Assembly: GCF_002262885.1 (NCBI RefSeq) | Contig: NZ_NKYF01000037.1 | Coordinates: 1 to 64,000, forward strand | Direction: 5' to 3' | Source of the DNA: Pseudonocardia sp. MH-G8 | GTDB lineage: Bacteria; Actinomycetota; Actinomycetes; Mycobacteriales; Pseudonocardiaceae | DNA: 64,000 nt | Part shown: one piece after another, positions 30,808 to 38,502 of the stretch | Position numbering within the stretch: position 1 is the first letter of the stretch | Layout: each line of letters starts with the position of its first letter | Notes under the pieces: model-generated | Databases searched by the model: none | Told to the model about the DNA's origin: nothing | The model's input: only the letters and a program-made list of their open reading frames with translations | Translations under genes and position numbers: made by a program

Positions 30808-32037
30808 CTAACCGTCCAGGAACGCGGCGAGTCCGTCGAGCAGGCGCTCGACATCCGTGTCGTCGACGTAGGGAGCCAAACCGATCCGCAGCGCCCCACC
30901 GTCGCCGAGGCCGAGACGGCGCGACGCCTCGATCGCGTAGAACGAGCCCGCGGGGGCGTGCACGCCGCGCTCGGCGAGGAACGCGTATGCCGCGGCCGGC
31001 TCCCGACCGGCGAACGAGACGAGCAGCGTGGGAGTGCGGTGCGCCGCCCGCGAGTGCACGGTGACACCGGGCAGCCGGGCGAGCCCCTCCTCGATGCGCT
31101 CCCGCAGCCGGTCCTCGTGGGCCCCGATCACACCGAGCGCCGACACGAGTTGCGCACGCCGCCCACCTGCCACGCCGCCCAGCGCGGCCAGGAAGTCGAC
31201 GGCTGCCGTGGTGCCCGCCAGCAGCTCGTAGGGCAGGGTGCCGAGCTCGAACCGCTCCGGCACGACGTCCGTGGACGGCAGGAGCTTCTGCGGGTGCAGC
31301 CGCTCCAGCAGCGCAGGTGCCGCCGCGAGCACGCCGCAGTGGGGGCCGAGGAACTTGTAGGGCGAGCACACGTAGAAGTCGGCACCCAGCGCCTGCAGGT
31401 GCACCGGCTGGTGAGCGGTGGCGTGCACGCCGTCGACGTAGGCCAGCGCGCCCGCCTCGTGGGCCAGGTCCGTGATCGCTCGCACCGGCGGGCAGGTCCC
31501 GAGCAGGTTCGAGGCGGCCGTCACCGCGACGAGCCGGGTGCGCGGCGAGAGCACGGGCGCCACGTCCTCGGCGGCGAGCTCGGCGGTGGCCGGATCGAAC
31601 TGCGCCCAGCGCACCCGCGCCCCCACCGCCTCCGCGGCCTGCACCCACGGACGGATGTTCGCGTCGTGGTCCAGCGAGGTGACGACGACCTCGTCGCCCG
31701 GCTCCCAGGTGGCCGCGAGCGTGCGCGCGGCGTCGTAGGTCAGCTGGGTCATGCTGCGCCCGAACACGACACCGGCCGGGTCCGCGCCGAGCAGGTCGGC
31801 CACGGCGAGGCGCGCCGACACGACGATCTCGTCCGCGGTGCGTTCGGCCGCGGTGATCCGGCCCCGGTTCGCCAACGGCGACACGAGCGTGCGCGCCACG
31901 GCCTCGGCGACCGCAACGGGCACCTGGGACCCGCCCGGCCCGTCGAAATGGGCGTAGCCGGCGGTCAGCGCCGGGAAATGGCTGCGGACCGCCTCGACGT
32001 CGTAGGCGACGTCGGAGTGCGGGACATCAGAGGGCAT
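30808..32037 (-). CDS. Cysteine desulfurase-like PLP enzyme (class V aminotransferase)
   Basis: The 409 residues have class V features: FDGPGGSQVPVAVAEA near the start, FGRSMTQLTYDAARTLA, TSLDHDANIRPW, YVDGVHATAHQPVHL and the PLP lysine near 228 in SPYKFLGPH. The pattern fits the cysteine desulfurase-like TIGR01976 group, whose reaction is not well defined. There is no scaffold or Suf partner nearby. The ATG at 32037 precedes the conserved start by about 25 residues. Confidence 0.85.
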   Translation of the reverse strand: MPSDVPHSDVAYDVEAVRSHFPALTAGYAHFDGPGGSQVPVAVAEAVARTLVSPLANRGRITAAERTADEIVVSARLAVADLLGADPAGVVFGRSMTQLTYDAARTLAATWEPGDEVVVTSLDHDANIRPWVQAAEAVGARVRWAQFDPATAELAAEDVAPVLSPRTRLVAVTAASNLLGTCPPVRAITDLAHEAGALAYVDGVHATAHQPVHLQALGADFYVCSPYKFLGPHCGVLAAAPALLERLHPQKLLPSTDVVPERFELGTLPYELLAGTTAAVDFLAALGGVAGGRRAQLVSALGVIGAHEDRLRERIEEGLARLPGVTVHSRAAHRTPTLLVSFAGREPAAAYAFLAERGVHAPAGSFYAIEASRRLGLGDGGALRIGLAPYVDDTDVERLLDGLAAFLDG

Positions 32038-32075
32038 GTCCGCACCCTGTCACGTTCCCCCGACGGCCGGGAGGA

Positions 32076-33722
32076 TCACCAGTCCTCACCCTCGGGCATC
32101 TCGCCCTCGGAACGGTGGCGGCCCTCGCGCAGCCCGCGCTGGTAGGTGCTCAGCCGTTCGCGGACGCGGTCGGGAACGCGTTCGGCACGGTCGCCGTTCT
32201 GCGACTCGGTCGTCCGCGGCGGCGGCACCAGCTGGTCGCCCGGCTTGCGACGGGGCAAGCCGCTGGACGTGGTGGGGGCCGGCTCCGGACGAGCCGCACG
32301 GGCCGCGGCCTCGCGCCACTCGTCGTCCTGGGGGGTCTCCCAGTCCAACGGGCCGCTCCCGAGGCCCCCGGCAGCGGCGCCCTCGTCGTCGCCCTCCTTG
32401 AACCAGGCGGAGGCGATGGCCTCGAAGATCGGCGTGGCGTACCGGTCGTCGATCGGCTCGAGGGGGAGGTCGAGCAGCGGACCGAACAGCTCGTCGATCT
32501 GCGACGACGCGGACGGCGAGTAGCTCGGCGCATCGTCGAACGACAGCGTGGGCCCGGGCGTGCCGTTGGTGGCGCCGTTCGCAGTGCCGTTGGTGGCGCC
32601 GTTGGCCGAGGTGCCGTTGGTCAGGGCGCCGTTGGTCGGGATGCCGTTGGTGACGCCGTTCGCAGTGCCGTTGGGAGCGGCGTCGAAGGGCGCGTCGAAG
32701 GCCGCGTCGAAGGCAGCGCCGTTCGCGTTCTCGAGGCCCCCGCCACCGCCGGTGACAGTGGAGTACGGCGGTTCGAGGTCCACGCCCGTGATCTCCGCGG
32801 GGAGCTGCGGCGGCGCCGGCGACGGTCGCCGCGGCGGCGGGGGTGGCTCCTCCACGGTGATCGTGGCGGGCGGGCAGTGCACACTCGCCACGAGCCCGGA
32901 ACCGGCGGCTGCCGTGCCCGAGTGGTGACGGAGCGTGATGCCGGATCGAGAGCTGCGGGCGAGCTGCTCGGCGGCCGTCGCGGTGCGCCGCCCACCTGCC
33001 GCACCGGGGTCGTGCCGCGCGGCCTGCTCGACCACCACGTCGACGGTGGCACCCCGGCCGGCGAGATCGTCGTCCACCCGGCTGACGAGCTCGAGCCACG
33101 CCCCCGGGTAGACGGCCGCGGCGTGGTCGACGAGCTCCGCGAGCACCGGCACCAGCTCCGCGGCGGCGCCCGGCGCGACGAGGGCGGCGGGTCCGGGACG
33201 GACCTCGACCAGACGCGGATCCTCGGCGGACGCCGCCGCCTCGGCGACGACCTCCCCGAGCCGGCGCGGACCGGACTCCCGCGTCGCGGGCTCGACACCG
33301 CAGAGCAGCAGCACGCTGACGGTGTCGCGCCGCATCAGACGGACGCCGTCCTGCAGCTCAGCCAGGCCGGGCACGCCGTCGGCCTGCAGCCGCTCCAGCA
33401 GCCGGACCTGCTGGTCAAGGCGGTCCTGGAGGCGCCGTGCCACATCGGCGGTGGCGTCGTCCTCGGCCTGCCCCCGCTGGGCGGGAACGGGATCGCGCCG
33501 CTCGATGTCCCACCGGTCGCCGCCGCGCTGATCGCCGCCCCAGCGTCCGGACTCCCACCCCTCCGACTCCCACCCGCCGACATCGCGGTGGTCGGTATCG
33601 CGGGGCTCGGAGGCCCCGCGGCCGGGGTCCCATCGTTCGGAGCGCGCTGCGGCGCCGAGGTGCGCGAGGTAGCCCGAGTCTCCCTCGTAACCTCTGTCGC
33701 CCACCAGTCGGTCCTCTCGCAC
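32076..33722 (-). CDS. Degenerate CvnA-like sensor kinase remnant/adaptor with Asn-Gly-Thr linker
   Basis: The 548 residues resemble only the cytoplasmic half of actinobacterial nitrate/nitrite-sensor-type kinases of Roadblock (CvnABCD) operons. A DHp-like helix (ARRLQDRLDQQVRLLERL) and HATPase remnant LAELVDHAAAVYPGAWLEL come first. The C-terminal block has PIFEAIASAWFKEG, TTSSGLPRRKPGDQLVP and VRERLSTYQRGLREGRH. The phospho-His and glycine box are not recognisable, and the N-box Asn is His. There is no sensor or membrane segment. A Pro-rich then NGT-rich linker (about 300-385) separates the halves. No Roadblock or GTPase partner genes are adjacent. Kinase activity is unlikely. The start at GTG 33722 is tentative. 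Confidence 0.7.
   Translation of the reverse strand: MREDRLVGDRGYEGDSGYLAHLGAAARSERWDPGRGASEPRDTDHRDVGGWESEGWESGRWGGDQRGGDRWDIERRDPVPAQRGQAEDDATADVARRLQDRLDQQVRLLERLQADGVPGLAELQDGVRLMRRDTVSVLLLCGVEPATRESGPRRLGEVVAEAAASAEDPRLVEVRPGPAALVAPGAAAELVPVLAELVDHAAAVYPGAWLELVSRVDDDLAGRGATVDVVVEQAARHDPGAAGGRRTATAAEQLARSSRSGITLRHHSGTAAAGSGLVASVHCPPATITVEEPPPPPRRPSPAPPQLPAEITGVDLEPPYSTVTGGGGGLENANGAAFDAAFDAPFDAAPNGTANGVTNGIPTNGALTNGTSANGATNGTANGATNGTPGPTLSFDDAPSYSPSASSQIDELFGPLLDLPLEPIDDRYATPIFEAIASAWFKEGDDEGAAAGGLGSGPLDWETPQDDEWREAAARAARPEPAPTTSSGLPRRKPGDQLVPPPRTTESQNGDRAERVPDRVRERLSTYQRGLREGRHRSEGEMPEGEDW
32560..32685. repeat. In-frame minisatellite encoding NGT/ANG repeats
   Basis: Units built from GCCGTTGGTGGCGCCGTT-like words recur about seven times inside the CvnA-like gene. 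They encode TNGTANGATNGT-type sequence. Copy number probably varies between strains by slippage. Confidence 0.75.
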
Positions 33723-34086
33723 GAGTCGATGCGTCGCGTCGGTTCCTGCGCCACGCGGGCATGACCTCGATCACGCCCTGGCGTCGCTGCCGGGTGTCCT
33801 GGCGAGGCACGCTACCGCTCGAGGAGCCCTGTCCGACCGCCACGCCGGAGAGTGCGCTCAGGGCGCGCATTCCTGCGACGGGCGGCCTCCACAGCCGCTG
33901 ACCAGCGCCGGACGTCACGCACCGTAGCCCATTCGGGTGCCCTTCGCCTATGCCCTGGGGGCGAGCGGCCGCTCCGCGGCGTCCAGTGAAACCGGAGCGC
34001 GCCGACCGATGAATTCCGGTGCCGCCGGAAGTCACCAGTCTGCGCCGGGCGTACGAGCGGTCCGGCGGTGGGAGAGGAGAGCGGCT
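33723..34086. other. 364-base divergent intergenic region
   Basis: It separates the CvnA-like gene from the BNR-repeat gene and should hold both promoters. I see no convincing ORF, RNA gene, long hairpin or clear promoter pair. AGAGGAGAG just before 34087 is the ribosome site of the plus-strand gene. Confidence 0.5.
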
Positions 34087-35202
34087 GTGACAGCGGTACG
34101 AGTACTGGTGGGCACGCGCAAGGGTGCGTTCGTGCTGAGCGCCGACGGGAAGCGGGATCGCTGGGAGGTGCGGGGTCCGCACTTCGCCGGCTGGGAGATC
34201 TACCACGTGGCGGGTTCCCCCGCCGCGCCCGAGCGCATCTACGCCTCGCAGTCGGGCGGCTGGTTCGGGCAGGTGGTCCAGCGCTCGGACGACGGCGGCC
34301 TCACGTGGGCGCCGGTCGGCAACGAGTTCGCCTACGCCGGCGTGCCCGGCACGCACCAGTGGTACGACGGCACGCCCCACCCGTGGGAGTTCGCGCGGGT
34401 GTGGCACCTGGAGCCCTCGGCCACCGACCCGGACACGGTCCTGGCAGGCGTCGAGGACGCGGCCCTGTTCCGCAGCACCGACGGCGGTTCCTCCTGGCAG
34501 GAGCTGCGCGGCCTGCGCGAGCACGGTTCCGGGTCGCACTGGCAGCCGGGCGCGGGCGGGATGTGCCTGCACACGATCGTCGTCGACCCGCGGGACCCCG
34601 CGCGGATGCACGTGGCGATCTCCGCGGCGGGTGTCTTCCGCACCGACGACGACGGCAGGACCTGGCGCCCGGCCAACCGCGGGTTGCGCTCCGACGGCAT
34701 CCCCGACGACGACGCCGAGGTCGGTCACTGCGTCCACAACCTCGCGATGCACCCGAGCCGCCCGGACACCCTCTACATGCAGAAGCACTGGGACGTCATG
34801 CGCAGCGACGACGGCGGCGCGAACTGGTACGACATCGGTGACAGCCTGCCGACCGACTTCGGGTTCCCGATCGAGGTGCACGCCCACGACCCGGACACCG
34901 TCTACGTCGTGCCGATCACGAGCGACTCCGAGCACTTCCCGCCCGAGGGCAGGCTGCAGGTGTTCCGCAGCCGCACCGGCGGCCATGAGTGGGAACCGCT
35001 CACCGCGGGCCTGCCGCAGCAGCACTGCTACGTCAACGTCCTGCGGGACGCGATGGCGGTCGACTCGCTCGACGAGTGCGGCGTGTACTTCGGCACCACG
35101 GGCGGGCAGGTGTACGCCTCCCCCGATGCCGGCGACACCTGGGAACCGATCGTGCGGGACCTGCCGGCGGTGCTGTCGGTCCAGGTCCAGACGCTGCCGT
35201 GA
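34087..35202 (+). CDS. BNR/WD40-like beta-propeller protein (sialidase-like fold)
   Basis: The 371 residues contain repeated Asp-box motifs: RSDDGGLTWAPVG, RSTDGGSSWQEL, RTDDDGRTWRP, RSDDGGANWYD and ASPDAGDTWEPI. The opening VRVLVGTRKGAFVLSADGKR is typical of a bacterial BNR/exo-alpha-sialidase-like family of unknown function. Sialidase catalytic residues are not evident and there is no signal peptide, so I would not call it a sialidase. GTG 34087 is chosen for the GAGGAG ribosome site. Its stop overlaps the start of the MoaD-like gene. Confidence 0.82.
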   Translation: MTAVRVLVGTRKGAFVLSADGKRDRWEVRGPHFAGWEIYHVAGSPAAPERIYASQSGGWFGQVVQRSDDGGLTWAPVGNEFAYAGVPGTHQWYDGTPHPWEFARVWHLEPSATDPDTVLAGVEDAALFRSTDGGSSWQELRGLREHGSGSHWQPGAGGMCLHTIVVDPRDPARMHVAISAAGVFRTDDDGRTWRPANRGLRSDGIPDDDAEVGHCVHNLAMHPSRPDTLYMQKHWDVMRSDDGGANWYDIGDSLPTDFGFPIEVHAHDPDTVYVVPITSDSEHFPPEGRLQVFRSRTGGHEWEPLTAGLPQQHCYVNVLRDAMAVDSLDECGVYFGTTGGQVYASPDAGDTWEPIVRDLPAVLSVQVQTLP

Positions 35203-35504
35203 CCGGGCCGGTGCGGGTGAAGCTCCCCGCCCACCTGCGGAAGCTGGCCCGGGTGGACGGCGAGGTCGCGCTGGACGTCGCCGAGCCGGTCACCCAGCGG
35301 TCGGTGCTGGACGCGCTGGAGGCCCGCCACCCGGTCCTGCGCGGCACCATCCGCGACCACGCCACCCTGCGCCGCCGCGCGTTCGTGCGGTTCTTCGCGT
35401 GCGAGGAGGACCTGTCCCACGACGAGCCGGACGCGCCGCTGCCGGCCGCGGTGGCGGCAGGCCGGGAGCCGTTCCTGGTGGTGGGCGCGATGGCCGGCGG
35501 CTGA
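35199..35504 (+). CDS. MoaD/ThiS family sulfur-carrier-like protein
   Basis: The 101 residues have a beta-grasp pattern (VRVKLPAHLRKLARVDGEV, SVLDALEARHPVL) and end in Ala-Gly-Gly. A C-terminal Gly-Gly is where MoaD/ThiS proteins are adenylated and thiocarboxylated. GTG 35199 overlaps the propeller gene stop by GTGA, so the two are coupled. No MoaE, ThiG or adenylating enzyme is adjacent. A dedicated role with the propeller protein is inferred from coupling. Confidence 0.8.
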   Translation: MTGPVRVKLPAHLRKLARVDGEVALDVAEPVTQRSVLDALEARHPVLRGTIRDHATLRRRAFVRFFACEEDLSHDEPDAPLPAAVAAGREPFLVVGAMAGG

Positions 35505-35538
35505 TCCGGATCGAGGGGCGCGACACGAGTACATCCAG

Positions 35539-35583
35539 ACCCCGACTCGCGGGGGTCGGGGCCCCAACCCCGCGTGTCGGGGT
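35539..35583. terminator. Bidirectional hairpin terminator within a repeat
   Basis: ACCCCGACTCGCGGGG (35539-35554) pairs with CCCCGCGTGTCGGGGT (35568-35583), 15 of 16 positions, with a 13-base loop containing GGGGCCCC-like bases. It lies between convergent genes. The flanking sequence belongs to the repeat family also seen at 30715-30790. Confidence 0.65.
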
Positions 35584-35606
35584 CTGAGGGCGCGTGTGTC
35601 GCGGGC

Positions 35607-36227
35607 CTATTCGAACCGCGCCGGGTCGCCCGCACCCCTGCGGACGATCTCGGGCTCCGGACCCGAGAAGTCGACCACCGTGGTGGGCTCGGTGCCGCAG
35701 TCGCCGGAGTCGAGCACCGCGTCCAGCGCGGTGTCGAGCCGCTCCTTGATCTCCCAGCCCTGGGTGAGCGGTTCGGGCTCGTCGGGCAGCAGCAGGGTGG
35801 AGGAGAGCAGGGGCTCGCCCAGCTCGGCGAGCAGGGCCTGGGCCGCCGTGTGCTGCGGGATGCGCACGCCCACCGTCTTCTTCTTCGGGTGCAGCAGCCG
35901 CCGTGGCACCTCCTTCGTGGCGGGGAGGATGAACGTGTACTGGCCCGGGGTGGCTGCCTTCACGCTGCGGAACACCTGGTTGCTGATCTGCACGAACTGC
36001 CCGAGCTGCGCGAAGTCGCGGCAGACGAGGGTGAAGTGGTGCTTGTCGTCGAGCCGGCGGATCTCGCGGATGCGCTCGATCCCCTTCGGATCGCCGAGCT
36101 GGCAGCCCAGCGCGAAGCAGGAGTCGGTGGGATAGGCGATCAGACCGCCGTCACGCACGATGCCGGCCACCTGGCCGATCGCACGTCGTTGGGGATCGAC
36201 CGGGTGGACGTCGAAGTACCGCGCCAT
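35607..36227 (-). CDS. YciO/Sua5-type L-threonylcarbamoyladenylate synthase family protein
   Basis: The 206 residues match the YrdC/YciO fold: GGLIAYPTDSCFALGCQLGD, the KHHFTLVCRDF segment, PGQYTFILPATKEVP and VGVRIPQH. Members without the C-terminal Sua5 domain, as here, include YrdC and YciO; the sequence looks closer to YciO. It may make threonylcarbamoyl-AMP for tRNA t6A, but YciO proteins are weak at this and a separate essential copy may exist. It is 61 bases downstream of the aldo/keto reductase gene on the same strand. Confidence 0.88.
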   Translation of the reverse strand: MARYFDVHPVDPQRRAIGQVAGIVRDGGLIAYPTDSCFALGCQLGDPKGIERIREIRRLDDKHHFTLVCRDFAQLGQFVQISNQVFRSVKAATPGQYTFILPATKEVPRRLLHPKKKTVGVRIPQHTAAQALLAELGEPLLSSTLLLPDEPEPLTQGWEIKERLDTALDAVLDSGDCGTEPTTVVDFSGPEPEIVRRGAGDPARFE

Positions 36228-36288
36228 ACCGCGGAGCGTAGGACGCCCGGACGGTTTCCGTCGGCCGGGACGCTCGATCCGGTGTGCG

Positions 36289-37275
36289 TCAGGTCAGCGT
36301 GCGCTCGATCTCCGCGAGCTCCTCGTCGGTGAAGTCGAGGTTCGCCGTGGCCGCGACGGTGTCCTCCAACTGCCGCACGCTGCTCGCACCCACCAGCGCC
36401 GAGGTGACCCGCCCGCGCCGCAGCACCCACGCGATCGCCGTCTGGGCCAGCGTCTGGCCGCGGCCCCGCGCGACGCCGTTCAGCGCGCGGACCGTGGCGA
36501 GGCGCTCGGGCGTGATGCCCTCCGCCTTCAGGAACGGGCTCGCTCCCCCCGCGCGGGAGTCGGCCGGCACGCCGTCGAGGTACCGGTCGGTGAGCAGGCC
36601 CTGGGCGAGCGGCGAGTAGGCGATCGAGCCGGCGCCGACCTCGTCGAGCACGTCGAGCAGCCCGTCCTCCACCCAGCGGTCGAGCATCGAGTAGCGGGGC
36701 TGGTGGATCAGCAGCGGCGTGCCGAGCCCGGCGAGGATCCGCGCCGCCTCGCGGGTCTGCTCGGGCGAGTAGTTGGAGACGCCGACGTAGAGCGCCTTGC
36801 CCTGCTGGACGGCCGTGTGCAGCGCGCCCATCGTCTCCTCGAGCGGGGTGTCCGGGTCGGGGCGGTGGGAGTAGAAGACGTCGACGTACTCCAGGCCCGT
36901 GCGCCCGAGGCTCTGGTCCAGGCTGGCGAGCAGGTTCTTGCGCGAGCCCCACTCGCCGTACGGGCCCTGCCACATGAGGTAGCCGGCCTTCGTCGAGATG
37001 AGGATCTCGTCCCGGTAGGGGCGCAGGTCGGCCGCGAAGTGCCGTCCGAAGTTCTCCTCCGCCGACCCGGGCGGCGGCCCGTAGTTGTTGGCCAGGTCGA
37101 AGTGGGTGACGCCGAGGTCGAACGCGCGGCGCAGGACGGCGCGCTGGGTGTCCTGCGGCTTGTCGTGGCCGAAGTTGTGCCACAGCCCCAGGGACACCGC
37201 GGGCAGCTTCAGACCACTGCGCCCGGCCCGGCGGTAGGGCATGGCGTCGTAGCGCGCGGGATCGGCGACGTGCAC
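36289..37275 (-). CDS. Aldo/keto reductase (YghZ-like)
   Basis: The 328 residues match the YghZ/L-glyceraldehyde-3-phosphate reductase branch: MPYRRAGRSGLKLPAVSLGL, HFDLANNYGPPPGSAEENFG with catalytic Asp and Tyr, ISTKAGYLMWQGPYGEWGSR with Lys, and DVFYSHRPD with His. The NADPH end has LVGASSVRQLEDT. It reduces aldehydes and is oriented with the aldarate genes, 67 bases below the second dehydratase, so it may be the last gene of that operon. The natural start could be the internal ATG at residue 12. Confidence 0.88.
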   Translation of the reverse strand: MHVADPARYDAMPYRRAGRSGLKLPAVSLGLWHNFGHDKPQDTQRAVLRRAFDLGVTHFDLANNYGPPPGSAEENFGRHFAADLRPYRDEILISTKAGYLMWQGPYGEWGSRKNLLASLDQSLGRTGLEYVDVFYSHRPDPDTPLEETMGALHTAVQQGKALYVGVSNYSPEQTREAARILAGLGTPLLIHQPRYSMLDRWVEDGLLDVLDEVGAGSIAYSPLAQGLLTDRYLDGVPADSRAGGASPFLKAEGITPERLATVRALNGVARGRGQTLAQTAIAWVLRRGRVTSALVGASSVRQLEDTVAATANLDFTDEELAEIERTLT

Positions 37276-37342
37276 CGGAGCTCCTGACTGTCGGGGACGT
37301 CATGATCCCAACAGCGCGGGAGGGTGGCGCCCGCGGGTGCAG

Positions 37343-38470
37343 CTAACGCGAGGCGCGCACCGTCTCGCCGGCCACCGTCCACGCCCTCGCCTGCTCGCTG
37401 AGCGTCACGCCCAGGCCCGGACGGTCGGACAGGTGCATCCGGCCGTCGCGGATCTCCAGGCGTTCCGGGAACAGCGGGTACAACCAGTCGAAGTGCTCCA
37501 CCCACGGCTCGAGCGGGTAGGCGGCCGCGAGGTGGATGTGGATCTCCATCGCGAAGTGCGGCGCCAGCTGCAGGTGGCGGTGCTCGGCGAGCGCCGCGAG
37601 CTTGAGGAACTGCGTGATCCCGCCGATGCGCGGGGCGTCGGGCTGCAGGACGTCCACGGCGCCGTGGCGGATCAGCTCGGCGTGCTCCGCCACGCTGGTG
37701 AGCATCTCGCCGGACGCGATCGCCGTGTCCAGGGCGCCCGCGAGCGCGGCGTGGCCCTCGGCGTCGTAGGCGTCGAGCGGCTCCTCGATCCAGACCAGCC
37801 CGAACTCCTCGAGCGCCCGGCCGACGCGCATCGCGGTGGGGCGGTCCCACTGCTGGTTGGCGTCCACCATCAGCGGAACGTCGTCGCCGACGTGCTCGCG
37901 CACGGCACGGACCCGGCGCAGGTCCTCGGCCTGGTCGGGCTGCCCGACCTTGATCTTGATGCCGCCGACCCCGGACTCCAGCGTCCTCGTCGCGTTGTCG
38001 CGCACCTGGTCGACGGACTCGTGCAGGAAGCCGCCGGACGTGTTGTAGCAGCGCACCGAGTCGCGGTGGGCGCCGAGCAGCTTGGCCAGCGGCAGGCCGG
38101 CCCGCTTGGCCTTGAGGTCCCACAGCGCCACGTCGATCGCGGCCAACGCCTGGGTGGCGGCGCCGCTGCGCCCGACCGACGCGCCCGCCCAGACGAGCTT
38201 CGTCCACAGCCGGCCGATGTCGCTGGGGTCCTCCCCGATCAGGTCCGGTGCCACCTCGCGGGCGTGCGCGAACTGCGCGGGCCCGCCGGCCCGCTTCGAG
38301 TAGCTGAACCCGACGCCCTCGTGGCCCGCCTCCGTGGTGATCTCGGCGAACAGGAAGGCGACCTCGGTCATCGGCCGCTGCCGGCCGGTGAGCACCTTGG
38401 CGTCGCTGATGCCGGCGCCGAGCGGGAGGGTCACCGAGGAGAGCGTGACGGAGGTGATCCGGTCGAGCAC
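37343..38470 (-). CDS. Enolase-superfamily sugar acid dehydratase (mandelate racemase subgroup)
   Basis: The 375 residues have the MR-subgroup hallmarks: GGIKIKVGQ with the KxK acid/base pair, metal ligands in LMVDANQQWD, GLVWIEEPL and ASGEMLTS, and a histidine base in APHFAMEIHIHL. The set fits L-talarate/galactarate dehydratase-like or related aldonate/aldarate dehydratases. GTG 38470 has AAGGAG at the right distance. It sits 32 bases downstream of gudD in the same operon, so galactarate or talarate is a reasonable substrate guess. Confidence 0.85.
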   Translation of the reverse strand: MLDRITSVTLSSVTLPLGAGISDAKVLTGRQRPMTEVAFLFAEITTEAGHEGVGFSYSKRAGGPAQFAHAREVAPDLIGEDPSDIGRLWTKLVWAGASVGRSGAATQALAAIDVALWDLKAKRAGLPLAKLLGAHRDSVRCYNTSGGFLHESVDQVRDNATRTLESGVGGIKIKVGQPDQAEDLRRVRAVREHVGDDVPLMVDANQQWDRPTAMRVGRALEEFGLVWIEEPLDAYDAEGHAALAGALDTAIASGEMLTSVAEHAELIRHGAVDVLQPDAPRIGGITQFLKLAALAEHRHLQLAPHFAMEIHIHLAAAYPLEPWVEHFDWLYPLFPERLEIRDGRMHLSDRPGLGVTLSEQARAWTVAGETVRASR

Positions 38471-38502
38471 GGGGAGCTCCTTGGCTGGGGGAGGAACGCT
38501 GG

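Noticed and set aside
33937..34086. N-terminal extension of the BNR-repeat protein from an upstream GTG
   Set aside because: The 50 extra residues are low complexity and the GAGGAG site points to GTG 34087.
34087..35202. Exo-alpha-sialidase function for the Asp-box protein
   Set aside because: Asp boxes are structural; the sialidase arginine triad and FRIP motif are not seen, and there is no signal peptide.
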